Position numbers and translations under genes: made by a program. The notes beneath the pieces were generated by a model. The model was not told the origin of the DNA, ran no database searches, and worked only from the letters and a program-made list of their open reading frames with translations. Below are positions 10,601-21,995 of a stretch of 64,000 nt of DNA, piece after piece. Numbering within the stretch: the first letter of the stretch is position 1; every line of letters starts with the position of its first letter. Where the stretch lies: contig CP145423.1 of assembly GCA_036867785.1 (NCBI GenBank), positions 744,001 through 808,000 on the forward strand, read 5' to 3'. The DNA comes from Plasmodiophora brassicae. Lineage: Eukaryota; Endomyxa: Phytomyxea; Phytomyxea; Plasmodiophorida.

Positions 10601-11379
10601 ACGTGGAATACTGGAAGAGCCCTGGAAACCCATTCCCATATTCGGGAAGGACTGCATAATAAGGCAACAGAAACGCGAACCAGACGACCGGCGAACGAGG
10701 GACGACAATCGAGAGACACGCGGGCCGACAGCGACGACTGGCGGCACGCGAAGACAATCGACAGGGGCAGGACTCGGACGACTGCGAATGAGTGACGACC
10801 GACGACAACCCACGACGATGACGACGGCACCCGACGAGAGGACCACGACCACGCCGAAACCCCAACGCCGACCGCGACAGCAAGCAAATGCGGACCGCGG
10901 CGGCGCGGCCTCCGCATTGTCCAGCGCCGCGAGCGACAGGCATGTTAGCGGCCTGTGGCCACCCCTCTAAAAACAAGACCCGCTTTGGTGGCCTGTTTGA
11001 AGAGCATGTAGGGTTCGTCGGTCCCCTACGGCCGGCGGTTCTACTTTAAAGAGGCCTAGTCACCGCCGAAGAGGTTCGGCGCCATACCTGTCGGTGTAGA
11101 GCGCAAGGCACGTACGTGTGATCGGCCACCGACCCGACCAACGCAAGTGCACTGTGCATCCCTTGCGGGAAGACATTACGTAGGCGCGTAGGGCTGGGCG
11201 GGGCCTGCTACTGACGAGTACCGTTGTCGCGGTCGCGCGTGCGTGCATGCGCGCGGCCGGCGCAATCCGATGATAGGCTGGCGCCGCCGCGTGCTGGGCC
11301 GCCGCCGTCATTGGCCAGCGCCGCGCGTCCCGGATAGTCCGGATCCGGGGCGGCGCTCCTGCGGCACGCTCCGATCGAC
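10601..11379. other. Low-complexity intergenic region upstream of the carrier gene
   Basis: Bases 10,670-10,900 are rich in GACGA/CGACG words and give long but implausible frames in several phases. No conserved protein motif is visible on either strand. From about 11,200 the base composition changes to that of the gene-dense region, which marks the edge of the repeat-rich block. Confidence 0.5.
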
Positions 11380-12436
11380 ATGGCGGTCGACGTCGAAGCG
11401 ACGTCGCCGGCGCCACCTGGTGATCAGGTCGACGTCGTCGTCGCCGATCGGCGCCTGCTTCCGACGGCGCTGGCCTCGGGTACGGCGGGTCTGCTGGCGC
11501 GCATCCCGCTGCACCCGCTCGACACGATCAAGGCGCTGCAGCAGACGCACGGCGGCACCGTATGGGACCTGGCGCGTCGGACGCCGCTCTCCGTCCTGTG
11601 TCGGGGCCTGCCGCTAACGGCCTGCGGGTCCATCCCGGCCGGCGCCTTGTACTTCTGCACCTACGAGTACGCGAAGCGCTCGTTGCAGGAGCGGCAGCAG
11701 GTGCCGGCGGTGCCGGCCCATTTCCTCGCCGGCATGGCCGCCGAAACGGTCTCCTGCGTCCTGTGGCTGCCGATCGATGTCGTCAAGGAGCGCCGGCAGA
11801 CGGATCGCCTGGGGCGCTACCGATCCGACCTGGACGCCCTGCGGCAGGTCTGGGCGCGCGGTCCCGCCGCCCTGTACCGCGGGTACCTGGCCACGCTGGC
11901 CAGCTTCGGTACAGACGTCGCGTCATCGGCCCTGTCGCAGTCGGCGAGCACTGACCCGGGGCGTGCGTATAACGTACAGGGCCCTTCACGGGCGTATACT
12001 TCGCCTGCTACGAGGTCCTGCGCGCCCGTTTCGTCGCGTTGCCCGGGCAGGCGGCGCCGAACCCGGGCGCCGTGCTGGCCTGTGCGGCTGCCAGCGGGGC
12101 GACGGCCGCCGCCCTGACCAACCCGCTCGACATGGCCAAGCTGCGCATGCAGGTCGGCGACGACGTCGCGTACCGTCGCCAGTACCGGACGCTGGTGTCC
12201 GCCCTGCGCGCCATCGTGCGGCAGGACGGCCCGGGCGCCCTCCTGCGAGGCATCCCCGCCCGTATCGCATTGTAAGGCGGACGCCGGTCGATCTCCCCGC
12301 ATGCCTTGTATTCGCCCTGCCTGCATCTGACGCTCGCGTGTCTCTGCCCACGCGTTTGCACAGCCACGCGCCGGCGACCGCCCTCACCATGACGCTCTAC
12401 GAGCAGCTCGTCGTCGCGTACCATGCCCTGCTATGA
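11380..12436 (+). CDS. Mitochondrial carrier family (SLC25) protein
   Basis: Six-helix inner-membrane solute carrier. All three repeat signatures are present: PLDTIK in repeat 1, PIDVVK in repeat 2 and PLDMAK in repeat 3, each at the end of an odd-numbered helix. Two introns, 11909-11979 (71 nt) and 12272-12363 (92 nt), link three exons into 297 residues, the usual family length. The second intron starts at what would otherwise be an early stop; splicing adds the final helix ending LYEQLVVAYHALL. The ATG at 11380 gives a short polar N-terminus before helix 1. The substrate cannot be read with confidence. The FxGVYFACYE element before helix 5 resembles the S-adenosylmethionine carrier branch but is not decisive. 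Confidence 0.88.
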
Positions 12437-12539
12437 ATGTCGACGACGCCCGGAGGAGCACCTACACACGCAGGCGCCCGCCCACATCCCGTACTCATAT
12501 CGGCATATCAGTCGCAGACCGTGCGTATGGAATTGTTAA

Positions 12540-13155
12540 AAACAGAGAATGGCTGGTTGAGTGTAAAATACATGTATTTTACACGTAAAAAACATGTTTA
12601 AAACAGCAGGGGGCTGCGCCCCCCGCGCAGTACGCCTTCATACCATGGTCACGGTCCTGACAACCCGACCAGATTCGATGACCTCTTCGTCACCAACGGG
12701 GTACAAGTGTGTGTCCGAAATCGCCTCGGGAAGTGTGCCTGGCTCGGCAATGCCAACGAACCCTGCGAACTCCAGTCGAGTTGCGTCTTCGTCATCGGAA
12801 TCATCGTCTGGCTCTTCGTCAAATTTGACGAAGAGCCTTAGGCGAAGCAAGCGACCGGCCGGTTCAACGTGTGAAGGGAGTCATCTCGCGTATCTTTGTA
12901 CGGCGAGTCATCTGGGCACTTTAATGCGATCCCAGTTCCTTGTTCGACGTTGCATCCCGATAGTCGAGCGCGTAGCCGGGAGTGCACGTGGTTGCAGGGC
13001 TCGTGATTCCGCTCGCCCCCGACGACGACGACGCGCACGCGCAACGAAGGCTCTGGGACGGATCGGGAAACCCTTACGTTACCTGTATTTTACAGTGTAA
13101 AGTTGGTTCCTGGGTAGTGTATTTTACACGTAAAAAACAGGCTTGTAAAAAACAC
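12540..13155. repeat. Segment bounded by short AT-rich direct repeats, possible small mobile element
   Basis: The block TGTATTTTACACGTAAAAAA occurs near 12573 and again near 13118 in the same orientation. The left copy is also part of a palindrome (GTAAAATACATGTATTTTAC). These AT-rich edges contrast with the GC-rich interior. A short minus-strand frame (12638-12850, 70 codons, acidic, VKFDEEPDDDSDDEDA) lies inside and has no recognised family. The layout suggests a small inserted element or solo repeats, but no target duplication was found. Confidence 0.4.
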
Positions 13156-13342
13156 CCCTTCATTACAACAATTCCATAACCGTGCGCCTGGACCCGCGTT
13201 TATGTCAGTACATCGGCCGACTGTGCCCTGTGCCCATCATAGTGCAGGCCGCTGGCGCGCTGCCCCCCTCCCCCCTCGCAACAGATATGGCGCGCAGGTC
13301 GACCTTCTGGAATCTTCCACAGGATCGGCCGGCGTCGCGTCG

Positions 13343-15016
13343 ATGGCGGGTTCGGATCGCGCGGCCATGCCGGATGCGGCGGCGGCGGCGGCGTCACCGT
13401 CGGACCACTGGGCGCCGGTGCCCGCCTCCGCCCAGGCGCAGCGCACGTACAACCCGATCCGAGCAGGCAGGTGACACGTCCTAGGTCGGCGTTCGCTGCG
13501 GGTACTGACGTCGTTGTCCCCTGGGCGCCTCTCCCCACGTAGTCGTCGACAAGCTCCGGGTCGATGGCAACCCGGACCTGCCCCTCATCCCGCTGTCCAT
13601 TGGTACGCCGCGTCCCGGCCGCCGCACCGCCTTGCTGATTCGGCGATGTGTACAGGCGACCCGAGCACGTTCGGGAACCTGCCCCCGTCGCCGGTCGCCT
13701 GCGAATCGCTGCGCGCCGTCCTGGATGCTGGCCGGCATCACGGGTACCCTCCGTCGATTGGGTACGCCGATGCCCGTGCGGCCGTCGCTTCCTGGCACAA
13801 CACGCCTGAATCACCACTGACCGCCAACGATGTCGTCCTGGCATCCGGTACGTAGAGCACCGACCACCAAAGTGGGCCCGTGTATATATAACGCGGGCGG
13901 CAGGCGGAAGCGGTGCCATCGACCTGTGCATGACGGCGCTGCTGAACCCGGGCGACTCCCTGCTGATCCCGCAACCCGGGTTCTCATTGTACACCACACT
14001 GGCCCTGTCGTACGGGTACGTGCCCAGGTACTACGACCTGCGACCCGACCAGCACTGGCAGGCCGACCTCGACCACGCTGCCTCGCTGGTCGACGCAACG
14101 ACGCGCGTCCTGATCGGTACGGATACAACCGCCGCCTGGCGCCGCATGCAACGCGCGCGTCTGACGTGCCGCCTGCAGTGAACAACCCGTCGAACCCGTG
14201 CGGGACGGTGTACTCGCGCGACCACCTCGTCGAGTTGCTCGAGTTCGCCCAACGACATCGCCTCGTGGTCATTGCCGACGAGATCTACGGACGGATCGTG
14301 TTCGGAACCGGCGCCCAGGTCCGCTCATCGATACAGCGTTTGATTGCCCCGTCGCGGTCTGACGGTCCATTGTTGTGTGAGGTGTCCAGTTCCATCCGAT
14401 GGGCCCACTGTCGCGATACACGCCGGTCCTGACCGTCGGCGGCCTGGCCAAGGAGTTCCTGGTCCCTGGTTGGCGCCTCGGCTGGATCCTGATTCACGAT
14501 CGGCATCAGCAGCTGCGGCACATACGACCGGCCATCACGCAGCTGTCGCAGATGATCCTCGGGCCCAACTCGCTCGTGCAGGCCGCCCTGCCCGCCCTCT
14601 TCGGCAGCGTCCCCGACGCGTACTTTGCCGACCTGTGCCGCGTCCTTCGCGACAATGCGGAGCGGTGCGTCCGGCACATTGACCGTATCGAGGGCCTGTC
14701 CTGTGTCGCACCGCAGGGTGCCATGTACCTCATGGTCCGTCCGTACCTGTGCTATGCCTCTCAACTGGCGGCAACACGCCTGACTGTCGCACAGGTTCGC
14801 ATCGACCTCGGCGCGTTCGCCGGGTTCCAGAACGACATGGATTTCAGCCAGGCCCTGCTGACGGAGCAGTCCGTCTTTGTCCTGCCGGGGACGGCGTTCC
14901 GCGCGCCCGGCTTCTTCCGCATCGTGTACTGCGCGCCGGGCCCGGCCCTCGACGAGGCCTTCGACAGGATACGCGCGTTCTGCCGCCGGCACCACCGGGG
15001 GGCGACGACCACCTGA
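13343..15016 (+). CDS. TAT: Tyrosine aminotransferase-type PLP enzyme
   Basis: Transaminase of fold type I, most like tyrosine aminotransferase (tyrosine to 4-hydroxyphenylpyruvate, first step of tyrosine breakdown). Family landmarks in order: YNPIRA near the N-terminus, PLSIGDPSTFGNLP, VNNPSNPCG, VIADEIYG, and the PLP lysine in GLAKEFLVPGWRLGW, followed by the FFRIVYCAPG end. Seven exons are joined by introns 13467-13542, 13603-13655, 13848-13903, 14117-14178, 14319-14389 and 14735-14794. The total is 431 residues, close to the family's usual length. The first intron appears to begin GCAGGT, a GC-AG intron. The last is 60 nt without stops, so it could be retained in frame. The ATG at 13343 was chosen because conserved sequence starts about 35 residues later. 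Confidence 0.92.
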
Positions 15017-15233
15017 ATATGCGCCCCGCCGACCCATGGGCCGCAATGGCAACACGTCTGACTAAACTGTTTGCCCCCCGCATTGGATGTGGCCCTCCTC
15101 GTGCGTGGCCGAGTGCAGCAGTGGCTGGCTGGCAGTGGCGTCTGGCGCGGCTCTGGGGCGGCCCGCGGGCGCCGGGCGCAGCTCGCGGACTGCGCCGCTA
15201 GTCAAGGGGCGGCAACCGTTAACCGCCGTCGTC

Positions 15234-16002
15234 ATGACCGACACCGACCGTGCCTGCCTGGGCCAGACGATCCAGTACTGTGGCGCCTGCACGATGCCGC
15301 TCGAGGTGTACTATCCCGTGACCTGCCCGCAGTGGCCCCGTTTGCCTGCCGTCTGACACGGATCTCTGCCATTGGTCAGTACTGCGAGTTCAGCCCGACG
15401 TTAGAGACGAAATGCAGGGCGTGGCGCGCCGCCCATCGCACGGACGCCCTGTCCGACGGCGTACAAGACCTGGCCATCGCCGACCGGTCTGAACCCGCCA
15501 CCGACAAACCGCCCGCGTCCGCGGGTTCAGCGTCGGCGGCGCCTGCCGAGAAGCGCCCAGGTAAGGAGTCGAGCGCCGCCCCAGGCGTGTTGTCGTCCAT
15601 TCGACCGTCAGACGACGACGCTGACGTTGTACCTGCTGCGTGATCGTAGCCGACAAGGCGCAGGGCACCCGCGTCCTGGTGTCGCGCCTGGTCCGCAAGA
15701 ACAAGACGGTGACGGTGGTGCAGAACGTCGCCGACGAGAAGAAGGTCGCCAAGGCCCTGGCATCCCGATTCGCCTGCGGCGCGTCGATCCTCAAAGGCCC
15801 GCCGCCGGGCATCTACATCCAGGGCGACGTCGTCGACGACGTCCCACAGTACGTCCATCTGTGGGGCCAGCCGCATCCAGCGCGCGCCTGCTAACCGTCC
15901 TGCTGTGTCACGCACAGGTTCCTTGTCGACAAGTTCAACCTGGCCGAGGACGCGGTGCTCTTCTTCGACCCGAAGAAGAATAAAACATCGCCCGCGTTCT
16001 AG
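15234..16002 (+). CDS. DENR: Density-regulated protein (DENR/Tma22), SUI1 domain
   Basis: Partner of MCT-1 in 40S recycling and re-initiation of translation. The N-terminus carries the zinc-binding block (YCGACTMPLE joined to YCEFSPTLE across intron 1). After a low-complexity linker comes a SUI1 domain of about 85 residues with SRLVRKNKTVTVVQN, SRFACGAS and IYIQGDVVDD. Introns 15306-15379, 15561-15649 and 15849-15917 (74, 89, 69 nt) link four exons into 178 residues, matching the human protein's size. The end, DPKKNKTSPAF, is short and basic. The ATG at 15234 lies 16 codons before the first conserved Cys. The preceding 200 bp hold no gene. Confidence 0.92.
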
Positions 16003-16105
16003 GCGCGCACGTGCACGTCTGTCTGCCGCTATACCTCATGCGTCGTGTGTGTGTGCGTGTATCGGGCGCGCTACCGCCGTCGTGCTGTATATGGACTGCC
16101 CCCCG

Positions 16106-16798
16106 TCAGTCCTCGTCGCTGCTAATCTCGTCGAGCGGGTTCCCGGATCGCTTCTTCATGACCCTGTAGAACTCGTCGGGCGAGATCTGATCGTCGTTGT
16201 CGCGATCGGCCTCGTCAATCATCTCCTGGATCTCTTCGTCTGTCCTACGGGCACGAACGCACAGAGGTCAGGGGCGACGTCGGGCCGTCGTTTGCACATC
16301 GCGCCCGGCGCCGTACAGTTTCTCGCCGAGCTCCTGGCAGACGCGTTTCAGGTTGCGGAACGTGATGAAGCCGGTGTTGTCCGCGTCGAACAGCTGGAAC
16401 ACCTTCATGACCTCCTCCTTCGTGTCGCGCTGGCTCTACGAACCGCGTCGAGTCACGATGGCGTCGTCGCGGTGCCCCGAGCGGCGCGGGCCACGTACCA
16501 TCTTGCCGGTCATCAAGCGGACGAACTCGTTGAACTCGATCTCGCCGCTGCCGTCGGAGTCGACCTCGCTGAGCATGCGCCTGATCTCGTCCTTCTTGAC
16601 GTCGAAGCCGAGCGCCCGCATGGCCGCCTGCAACTCCTTCGCGTCGATCGTCCCGGAGTGGTCCGTGTCGAACAGGCTGAAGGCCTCCTTGATCTCGACG
16701 AGCTGGTCCTCGGTCAGGTTGTGCTGCTCGCTCCCCTTCGCCGCCCGGTTGCCGAGGCCGACATTCACGGACGATGACGTCGGCGCCGCCGCTGCCAT
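16106..16798 (-). CDS. CETN: Centrin (EF-hand protein of basal bodies)
   Basis: Calcium-binding protein of centrioles and basal bodies, also used in nuclear excision repair and mRNA export. Four EF-hands: [36 protein letters not shown] and [12 protein letters not shown]. The third loop ends in Asn instead of the usual Glu and may bind calcium weakly. Introns 16430-16498 and 16245-16316 separate three exons, total 183 residues, typical for centrin. The start at 16798 gives the short variable N-terminal tail; an upstream in-frame stretch lacks a better ATG. The C-terminus EISSDED is acidic, unlike calmodulin, and the spacing and N-terminal KxxNLTEDQ block support centrin. Confidence 0.92.
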
Positions 16799-16911
16799 GG
16801 ACGAACCGGCCGGCCGCTGACTGTCTGCCGCCGTTGCCAGAGTCGTCGTCGACGGGGGAGGGGAGGTCGCGCGCACACCACCCCCCACATCATCATCGTC
16901 TACCCTAGCGC

Positions 16912-17702
16912 CTACCTACCCACCAACCTACGGTACACGTATGGGCAATCGCCGTCTGTACGAGGGACAAGGCGTTCCAGGTCGGGGTCGACGCGGACGC
17001 GATAGTCGGCGTAGTCGAACGATGCGGCGACGGCGTCGACGAGGTCCTGCTGGACGGCATGCAGGTCGACGGGGGCGCCCACCTCCCTGGCGATGCTGGT
17101 GACGGAGAGGCCCTCGCCGGGCGGTATGCCGCACGGGACGATCCGGCTGAAGTGCTGCAGGTCGGGGTCAACGTTCACCGACAGGCCGTGCATGGTCCGC
17201 CAGCGCGAGCAGCTGATGCCGACGGCGGCCACCTTGCGCGTGCCGACCCAGACGCCCGGGTACTGGTCATGGCGGTCGCCCTCGACGCCGTACCGTCGCA
17301 GGACGTCGATCACGAGTTGCTGTCGTGTGCGCGCGCGCGCGTGTCCCGATCAGCAGGGCGGGTGCGCGCGCCGGCGATCGTACGTACCTCCAGGGTGCGC
17401 ACGTACCATCGCAGGTCCAGGCGGTGGCGGTGCAGGTCGACCAGCGGGTAGACGACAACCTGCCCGGGGCAGTGACAGGTGACCTGGCCGCCGCGTTCGA
17501 CGCGGACGACGTCGATGTGACGCAGGTGGTCGGGCGGCGTGCGACGCCCGGCCGTGTACACCAGCGGGTGCTGGCACACGATGATCGTGTCCCGGTCCGC
17601 CTGTGGCGCCGCCGCCAGCACCGCCCGCTGCCAGCGCCACGCGTCCGCATACGCCAGCAGGCGCCGCCGGAACACGTAGACCGTCGCCGCGCGCGACACC
17701 AT
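16912..17702 (-). CDS. LIPT2: Octanoyltransferase (LipB/LIPT2)
   Basis: Transfers octanoyl groups from acyl-carrier protein to lipoate-dependent proteins in mitochondria, the first step of lipoic acid synthesis. Signatures in order: [12 protein letters not shown], the [18 protein letters not shown] substrate pocket, [18 protein letters not shown] with the conserved Lys, and [15 protein letters not shown] with the catalytic Cys. One intron, 17320-17387 (68 nt, containing a GC/GT-alternating run). Product 240 residues, normal for the family. The N-terminus ([22 protein letters not shown]) reads straight into the domain, so a cleavable presequence is not obvious. Confidence 0.92.
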
Positions 17703-18091
17703 GGCACGCGTCGTCGTCGTCGTCGTCGTTCGTCGCCGGCGGATTTTGTTGCACCTCGCGGACCTGGGCCTGGATACGCGTCCCCCTTCGGATCGATCGT
17801 GCGCGTCGCGCCCTGCAGACGCTGCAGCGCATTACTCCCCGTCACCCTGTCGGCGCAGCAACAAGCCGCCCATCGACGCTGCTCACGTCCGGGGGCGCAC
17901 CTGTCCCCGACCGACGCCGAGGCCCGTGCCCCCCACACCCGACCTCCTCTTGGCCCTCATCCACATACACGCGCCGGCACCGTTGTACTCAGCACATCAT
18001 CTGGGTAGGCGGGCGCACCGCGTGCCTGTGTTCCATGATGGGTACAATCGGCAGTAGATAGGTTGGGCTTTAGGGGTCGTATCAGGCGTGG
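17703..18091. other. Intergenic region between LIPT2 and the HCF101-like gene
   Basis: About 390 bp that hold the LIPT2 5' flank and the 3' flank of the next gene. It includes a (GTC)n run near 17708. No coding or RNA feature is supported. Confidence 0.5.
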
Positions 18092-19573
18092 TCACCGATC
18101 CAGGGTCGCCGACCGGAGGACATCGTACGTGTAGATGGACGACCTGTGCCCGTCGCTCCAGTGCACGGCGACGGCGTAGTTGCCCATCTCGACGGTGCCG
18201 ACCGCGCGGACGTCGTCGGGTGCGGCGGGCCCGATCCGCTCGCCCGTCATCTCGTGCAGGCACAGCGCGCACCGGCACCGCCGACGCAGGTCCCCGGCCC
18301 GGATCACGCTGCCGTCGACGCGAACGTCGCCCTGCCCGTCGATCGTCACGGCCGGCTTCGCGTCCCCGTCCAGCAGGCGCGCCTCGACGCGCTCGTGGAC
18401 GTCGCGGCAGAATTGCATCAGGTCGTCCCGCACCGCCTTCGTCGACGCGTCGCTCGACAGGGCGAACGGCGTACCCTGGTCGGCGCCGGCGGCGATGTCG
18501 GGGACGATCGGGATGTCGACGGTGAGCGGGATCCCGTACCGGTCGAGGCGAGCGGCGTGCTGCGCGCCCCCGCCGAACACGTCGTGCCGGGCCTGGCAGT
18601 GGCCGCAGACAAAGTAGGCCATGTTGTTGACGGCGCCGACGGTCGGCACGGCCAGCGCGTCGAACATGGCGAGGCCCTTGCGCGCGTCGACATGCGCCAG
18701 CACCTGCGGGGTCGTCACGACAATGTTCGCCGTCAGCGACGTCGCCTGCATCAGCGCCAGGTGGATGTCGCCCGTGCCCGGCGGCAGGTCGACGACCAGG
18801 TAGTCCAGGTCGCCCCAGGCCGTCCCGAGCGCCATCTGCTGGACGACCTGGGACGCGAGCGGCCCGCGCATGACGGCCGCCTCGTGGCGGGTCGGCGACA
18901 GGAACCCGTACGACATGAGGCGCAGGCCGAATTGCTCGGCGGGGACGGCGCCGCGCCCGTCGGGCGTCCGCTGCACGCGACGATCCACGTCGCCAATCAT
19001 GGTCGGCAACGACGGGCCCTGCAGGTCGGCGTCCAGCAAGCCGACCTTCATGCCGAGCGCCGACAGGCTGCACGCCAGCGCCAGCGACACGGTCGACTTG
19101 CCCACGCCGCCCTGAACGTACGCGTCCGTCGGTCATCATTGACGAAACCGGGGGGACGCATCACACGACACGGCGACCTTGCAGGACGACACGCCCAGGA
19201 TCGAGCGGACGTCGGCGAGGCCGGCGCGTCGCTCCGGGCGCCCTGGCTGCTGCTGCTGCTGCTGCGGGGCGACGGGCGGCGCCATGCGAACGTGCACGTC
19301 CTGGACGCCCTCGACATTCGCCAGGGCGGACAGGACCTGGCGGCGCACGGCGCGGTAGTGCCGGTCCGGGTCCAGCTCGACGACGACGGCGGACGCGCGC
19401 TGGGCCACGCCGCGGACAACGCCGGCGTACACGATATCGGCGTCCTGCTCCGGGTGCCGCACGCCCTGCAGCGCCGACCAGCAGCGCGCCTCTAGCTGCG
19501 TCCGCGTCGGCGCACCCGACGACAGCAGGCGACGATGACGGCGACGAACCGCCTTGGCCAACCGGCGGCGCAT
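18092..19573 (-). CDS. HCF101-type Mrp/NBP35 P-loop ATPase (Fe-S cluster scaffold)
   Basis: Builds or carries [4Fe-4S] clusters. Domain order matches HCF101: an N-terminal MIP18 (DUF59) domain (about residues 20-105), a Mrp-type ATPase with P-loop SSCKGGVGKST formed across the intron, DADLQGPSLPTM, and the DLPPGTGDIHL Switch motif, then a C-terminal DUF971 domain with RCRCALCLHEMTGE and YAVAVHWSDGHRSSIY. Usual paired cysteines in FVCGHCQ are present. One intron, 19112-19177 (66 nt). Product 471 residues from the ATG at 19573. The Arg-rich start (MRRRLAKAVRRRHRRLLSSG) resembles a mitochondrial presequence. HCF101 is best known from plastids, but homologues with the same architecture exist in other eukaryotes. 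Confidence 0.9.
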
Positions 19574-19737
19574 CGCGCGCAAATGCCCCACCGCTTGCGA
19601 AGGCACCGCCCCCTCCGAACTAAAAATATGTTACGCGCCACCCCACGCGCACACACCGCATGCGACATGGACAAGCGGCACGCCACTGTGAACTGCAGCC
19701 TCGGACACGACAGGGGGCGCGCGACAGGCGTTACACG

Positions 19738-19775
19738 CCGTGCACGACGCAGCGCTGACGCTGCGTCGTGCACGG
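19738..19775. other. Near-perfect 38-bp palindrome (17-bp arms, 4-base loop)
   Basis: CCGTGCACGACGCAGCG, then CTGA, then its exact complement. It sits in the shared upstream region between two divergent genes (starts at 19573 and 19972). It could be a protein-binding site, an RNA hairpin in a 5' leader, or chance in GC-rich DNA; 17 paired bases make chance unlikely. Confidence 0.7.
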
Positions 19776-19971
19776 TTGCGCGCCCCCATTCGGCAAAACG
19801 ACGGGTTTCGGGTGGGTGGCGCTGTTGCGGGTGGTCGCGCGCGCCGCTGCCCCGTCTCCGCGTGGTGGTGGTGGTGGTGGTGCGCCGGCTGCAGCGGCAG
19901 GGGGACCCCGGGGGGCCCGCTAGCCACGTCGTCGCCGCCCCCGCCGCTGTCGTCGTCGTCGTCGTCCTGCA

Positions 19972-21909
19972 ATGGACGATGGCGGCGGTGTAGGTGCCGC
20001 GGAGGCGTTGCGCCAGCGCATCTGGGCCGACAAGCGCCGGCAGGTCGTTGCGCGGCTCGCCGCCCAGGGCATACACGTCGACGAGGACGACCCGCTGCTG
20101 GCCATGCCGGATCACGACGACGACGACGACGACGTGAGCCCGCGGCCGGACCCTGCACCCGGCGCCGACCCCGCCGCCCCGATGCGGCCGCCGCCGGTCG
20201 CCGTCGTCACCAGGTCGATCGCATCGCTCGGTCTGGACCCGGATGCGGAAGCGCGTCACCGCCGTCAGATGCAACGGGACATGCAGGTCGCGTTGCAGCA
20301 GCAGATCGAACAGAAGCGCATGCAGAACCAGCGGCATCGGCGCGGCGGCGACGCCACTGCGACGCCGGCGGCGCGATCGCCGTCGTTGCGATCGCTGGCC
20401 GCGGGGCTCAGCCCGGACCCCGACGAGCAGCGCCAGCGTCGCCGTCAGATGCAGGAGGACCTGCAGACGGCGTTGCAGGGGCAGATCCATCAGCGGCACC
20501 CAGGACGGCGCCCGGAACCCGACGCGGGCTGGACGGCCACCAGCCTGCTGCTCGGCCAGCACCCGACATCGCCTGGCGACGTCCGACAACGCCAACGGCA
20601 GTACGCCGAGGAACTCGACCAGCAGATCCGGTCGTCGTCGTCGTCGAGGTCGTCCGGGTGTCGCCCCCGGCCAGTCGTGACAACGCCCGACGCGGACGCA
20701 CCGACGACAAGCCTGCCGCTCGGGCGCCATCAGGAATCGCCTGTCGATGCCCGCCAACGCCAACGCCAGTATGCCGAGTTCCTGGCGCAGCAGATGAAGG
20801 AGCGCGCCGAACGCCAACAGGTGACGTCGGCGGCGCCTGACTACTCGTGCCCCCCGCGCACGTCACTGAACATGTCGCCCATCGCTTAGGCCACGCGACA
20901 GGCGGAAGAGGAATTCCTCATGCGGCACCTGGCACAGGCGTCCGAGCCTGCAGCGACCTCGCCGGCGCGGTCTGCATCGTCGCCGCCGCCGCCGCCGGCG
21001 AATGGTCCCCGGCGGCGTGGTGGTGGCGGGGAGCCCGTTCGCGACGACGAGGGCGCACAGCGAACGACGCCACAGGAGGCGCGACGCTTGCATGGCCGGG
21101 AGCTGGCCAGGCAGATCGAGGAGAAACGTGCGCGAGACGCCGAGCGGGCCGCCCGCGAACAGCAGCAAGAGGTCGCTGATCGGCAGCGGGTCCTGCGGGA
21201 GCTCGGCCAGATCAACAGCAACAACGGGCAGCAGCAGCAGCAGCAGCAGGAGCAGCAGCAGCCACGTGAGGTGGACAGTCGCGCCGAATCGGTACAACGC
21301 ACGCCGAGCGTGCTTCCACGATCGGTGTCGCCGGCGGCGCGCGGTGACGCCGCCGGTGTCGTCGATTGGCAGGAGACGGAGGAATCCGTGCTGGGCCCGC
21401 TTCAATCGCTCCGCGAATCGATGACGAGGAACAGCGCCGAGTTCCAGCATCGCATCGCCAAGGAGCATGAACGCATCACCGCCCTGTCCCGGACGTCGCA
21501 GTCGCCGTCGATCGGCAAGCAGCGAAGTTTGTGGCTGCCCGTGCCCGACGAACTCGCCAGCGCCACGAGCCGATTCGTCCCGTTCACAGCGACGTCGACA
21601 GGCGCCGCGCCCGCACCACCGCGTCCGCTGTCCGACGCGGACACGCTGGACCAGTTCCTCAACGAGGACCGCAGTCGAGCCGAGGGCGTCCAGCCCGTCG
21701 TCACGACGCCAAGGGCGACGACGCGCTCCAAGTGGGGCCAAGTGGTGGCGCCGGCGTCGATGTGCGAACCGGGCCGGCGCCCCCTAACGCCCAGCGAGGC
21801 CCTGCTGCGGCATCGTCCCGCGTCCAGGGACGGCCGACCCGCGCCTGACAACGACGACGACGCTCTGGACCTGCACCTACGCTCGAACCCGTCATATACG
21901 ATTCAGTGA
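19972..21909 (+). CDS. Coiled-coil protein with CSPP1/CCDC66-like repeats, probable centrosome/cilium protein
   Basis: A 622-residue, highly charged protein made of low-complexity linkers and at least five short helical repeats: RQMQRDMQVALQQQIEQKR, RQMQEDLQTALQGQI, RQRQYAEELDQQI, RQRQYAEFLAQQMKER and GRELARQIEEKRARD. This Y-x-x-E-L-x-x-Q-I-x-E-K-K pattern is the hallmark of CSPP1 and CCDC66, which bind microtubule ends in cilia; the assignment is by pattern only. A polyQ run lies near codon 410. One intron, 20821-20889 (69 nt), removes an in-frame TAG and keeps the frame. The neighbouring centrin and ZMYND12 homologues fit a flagellar role, but there is no evidence of co-regulation. Confidence 0.7.
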
Positions 21910-21995
21910 CGGGGCGTATATTCGGTTCGCCAGAGCGCCGCCGCGCATGCATCCACCAATGCCGGTACCGCGCGTGCGAACAGGGAAGCGAGGCA

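Noticed and set aside
12272-12274. Carrier protein ending early after its third signature
   Set aside because: The TAA lies in a GTAAGG splice donor; a downstream exon supplies the missing last helix in the right frame.
20887-20889. In-frame stop splitting the CSPP1-like gene into two genes
   Set aside because: The TAG is the last three bases of a 69-nt intron; both halves are in the same frame and share the repeat type.
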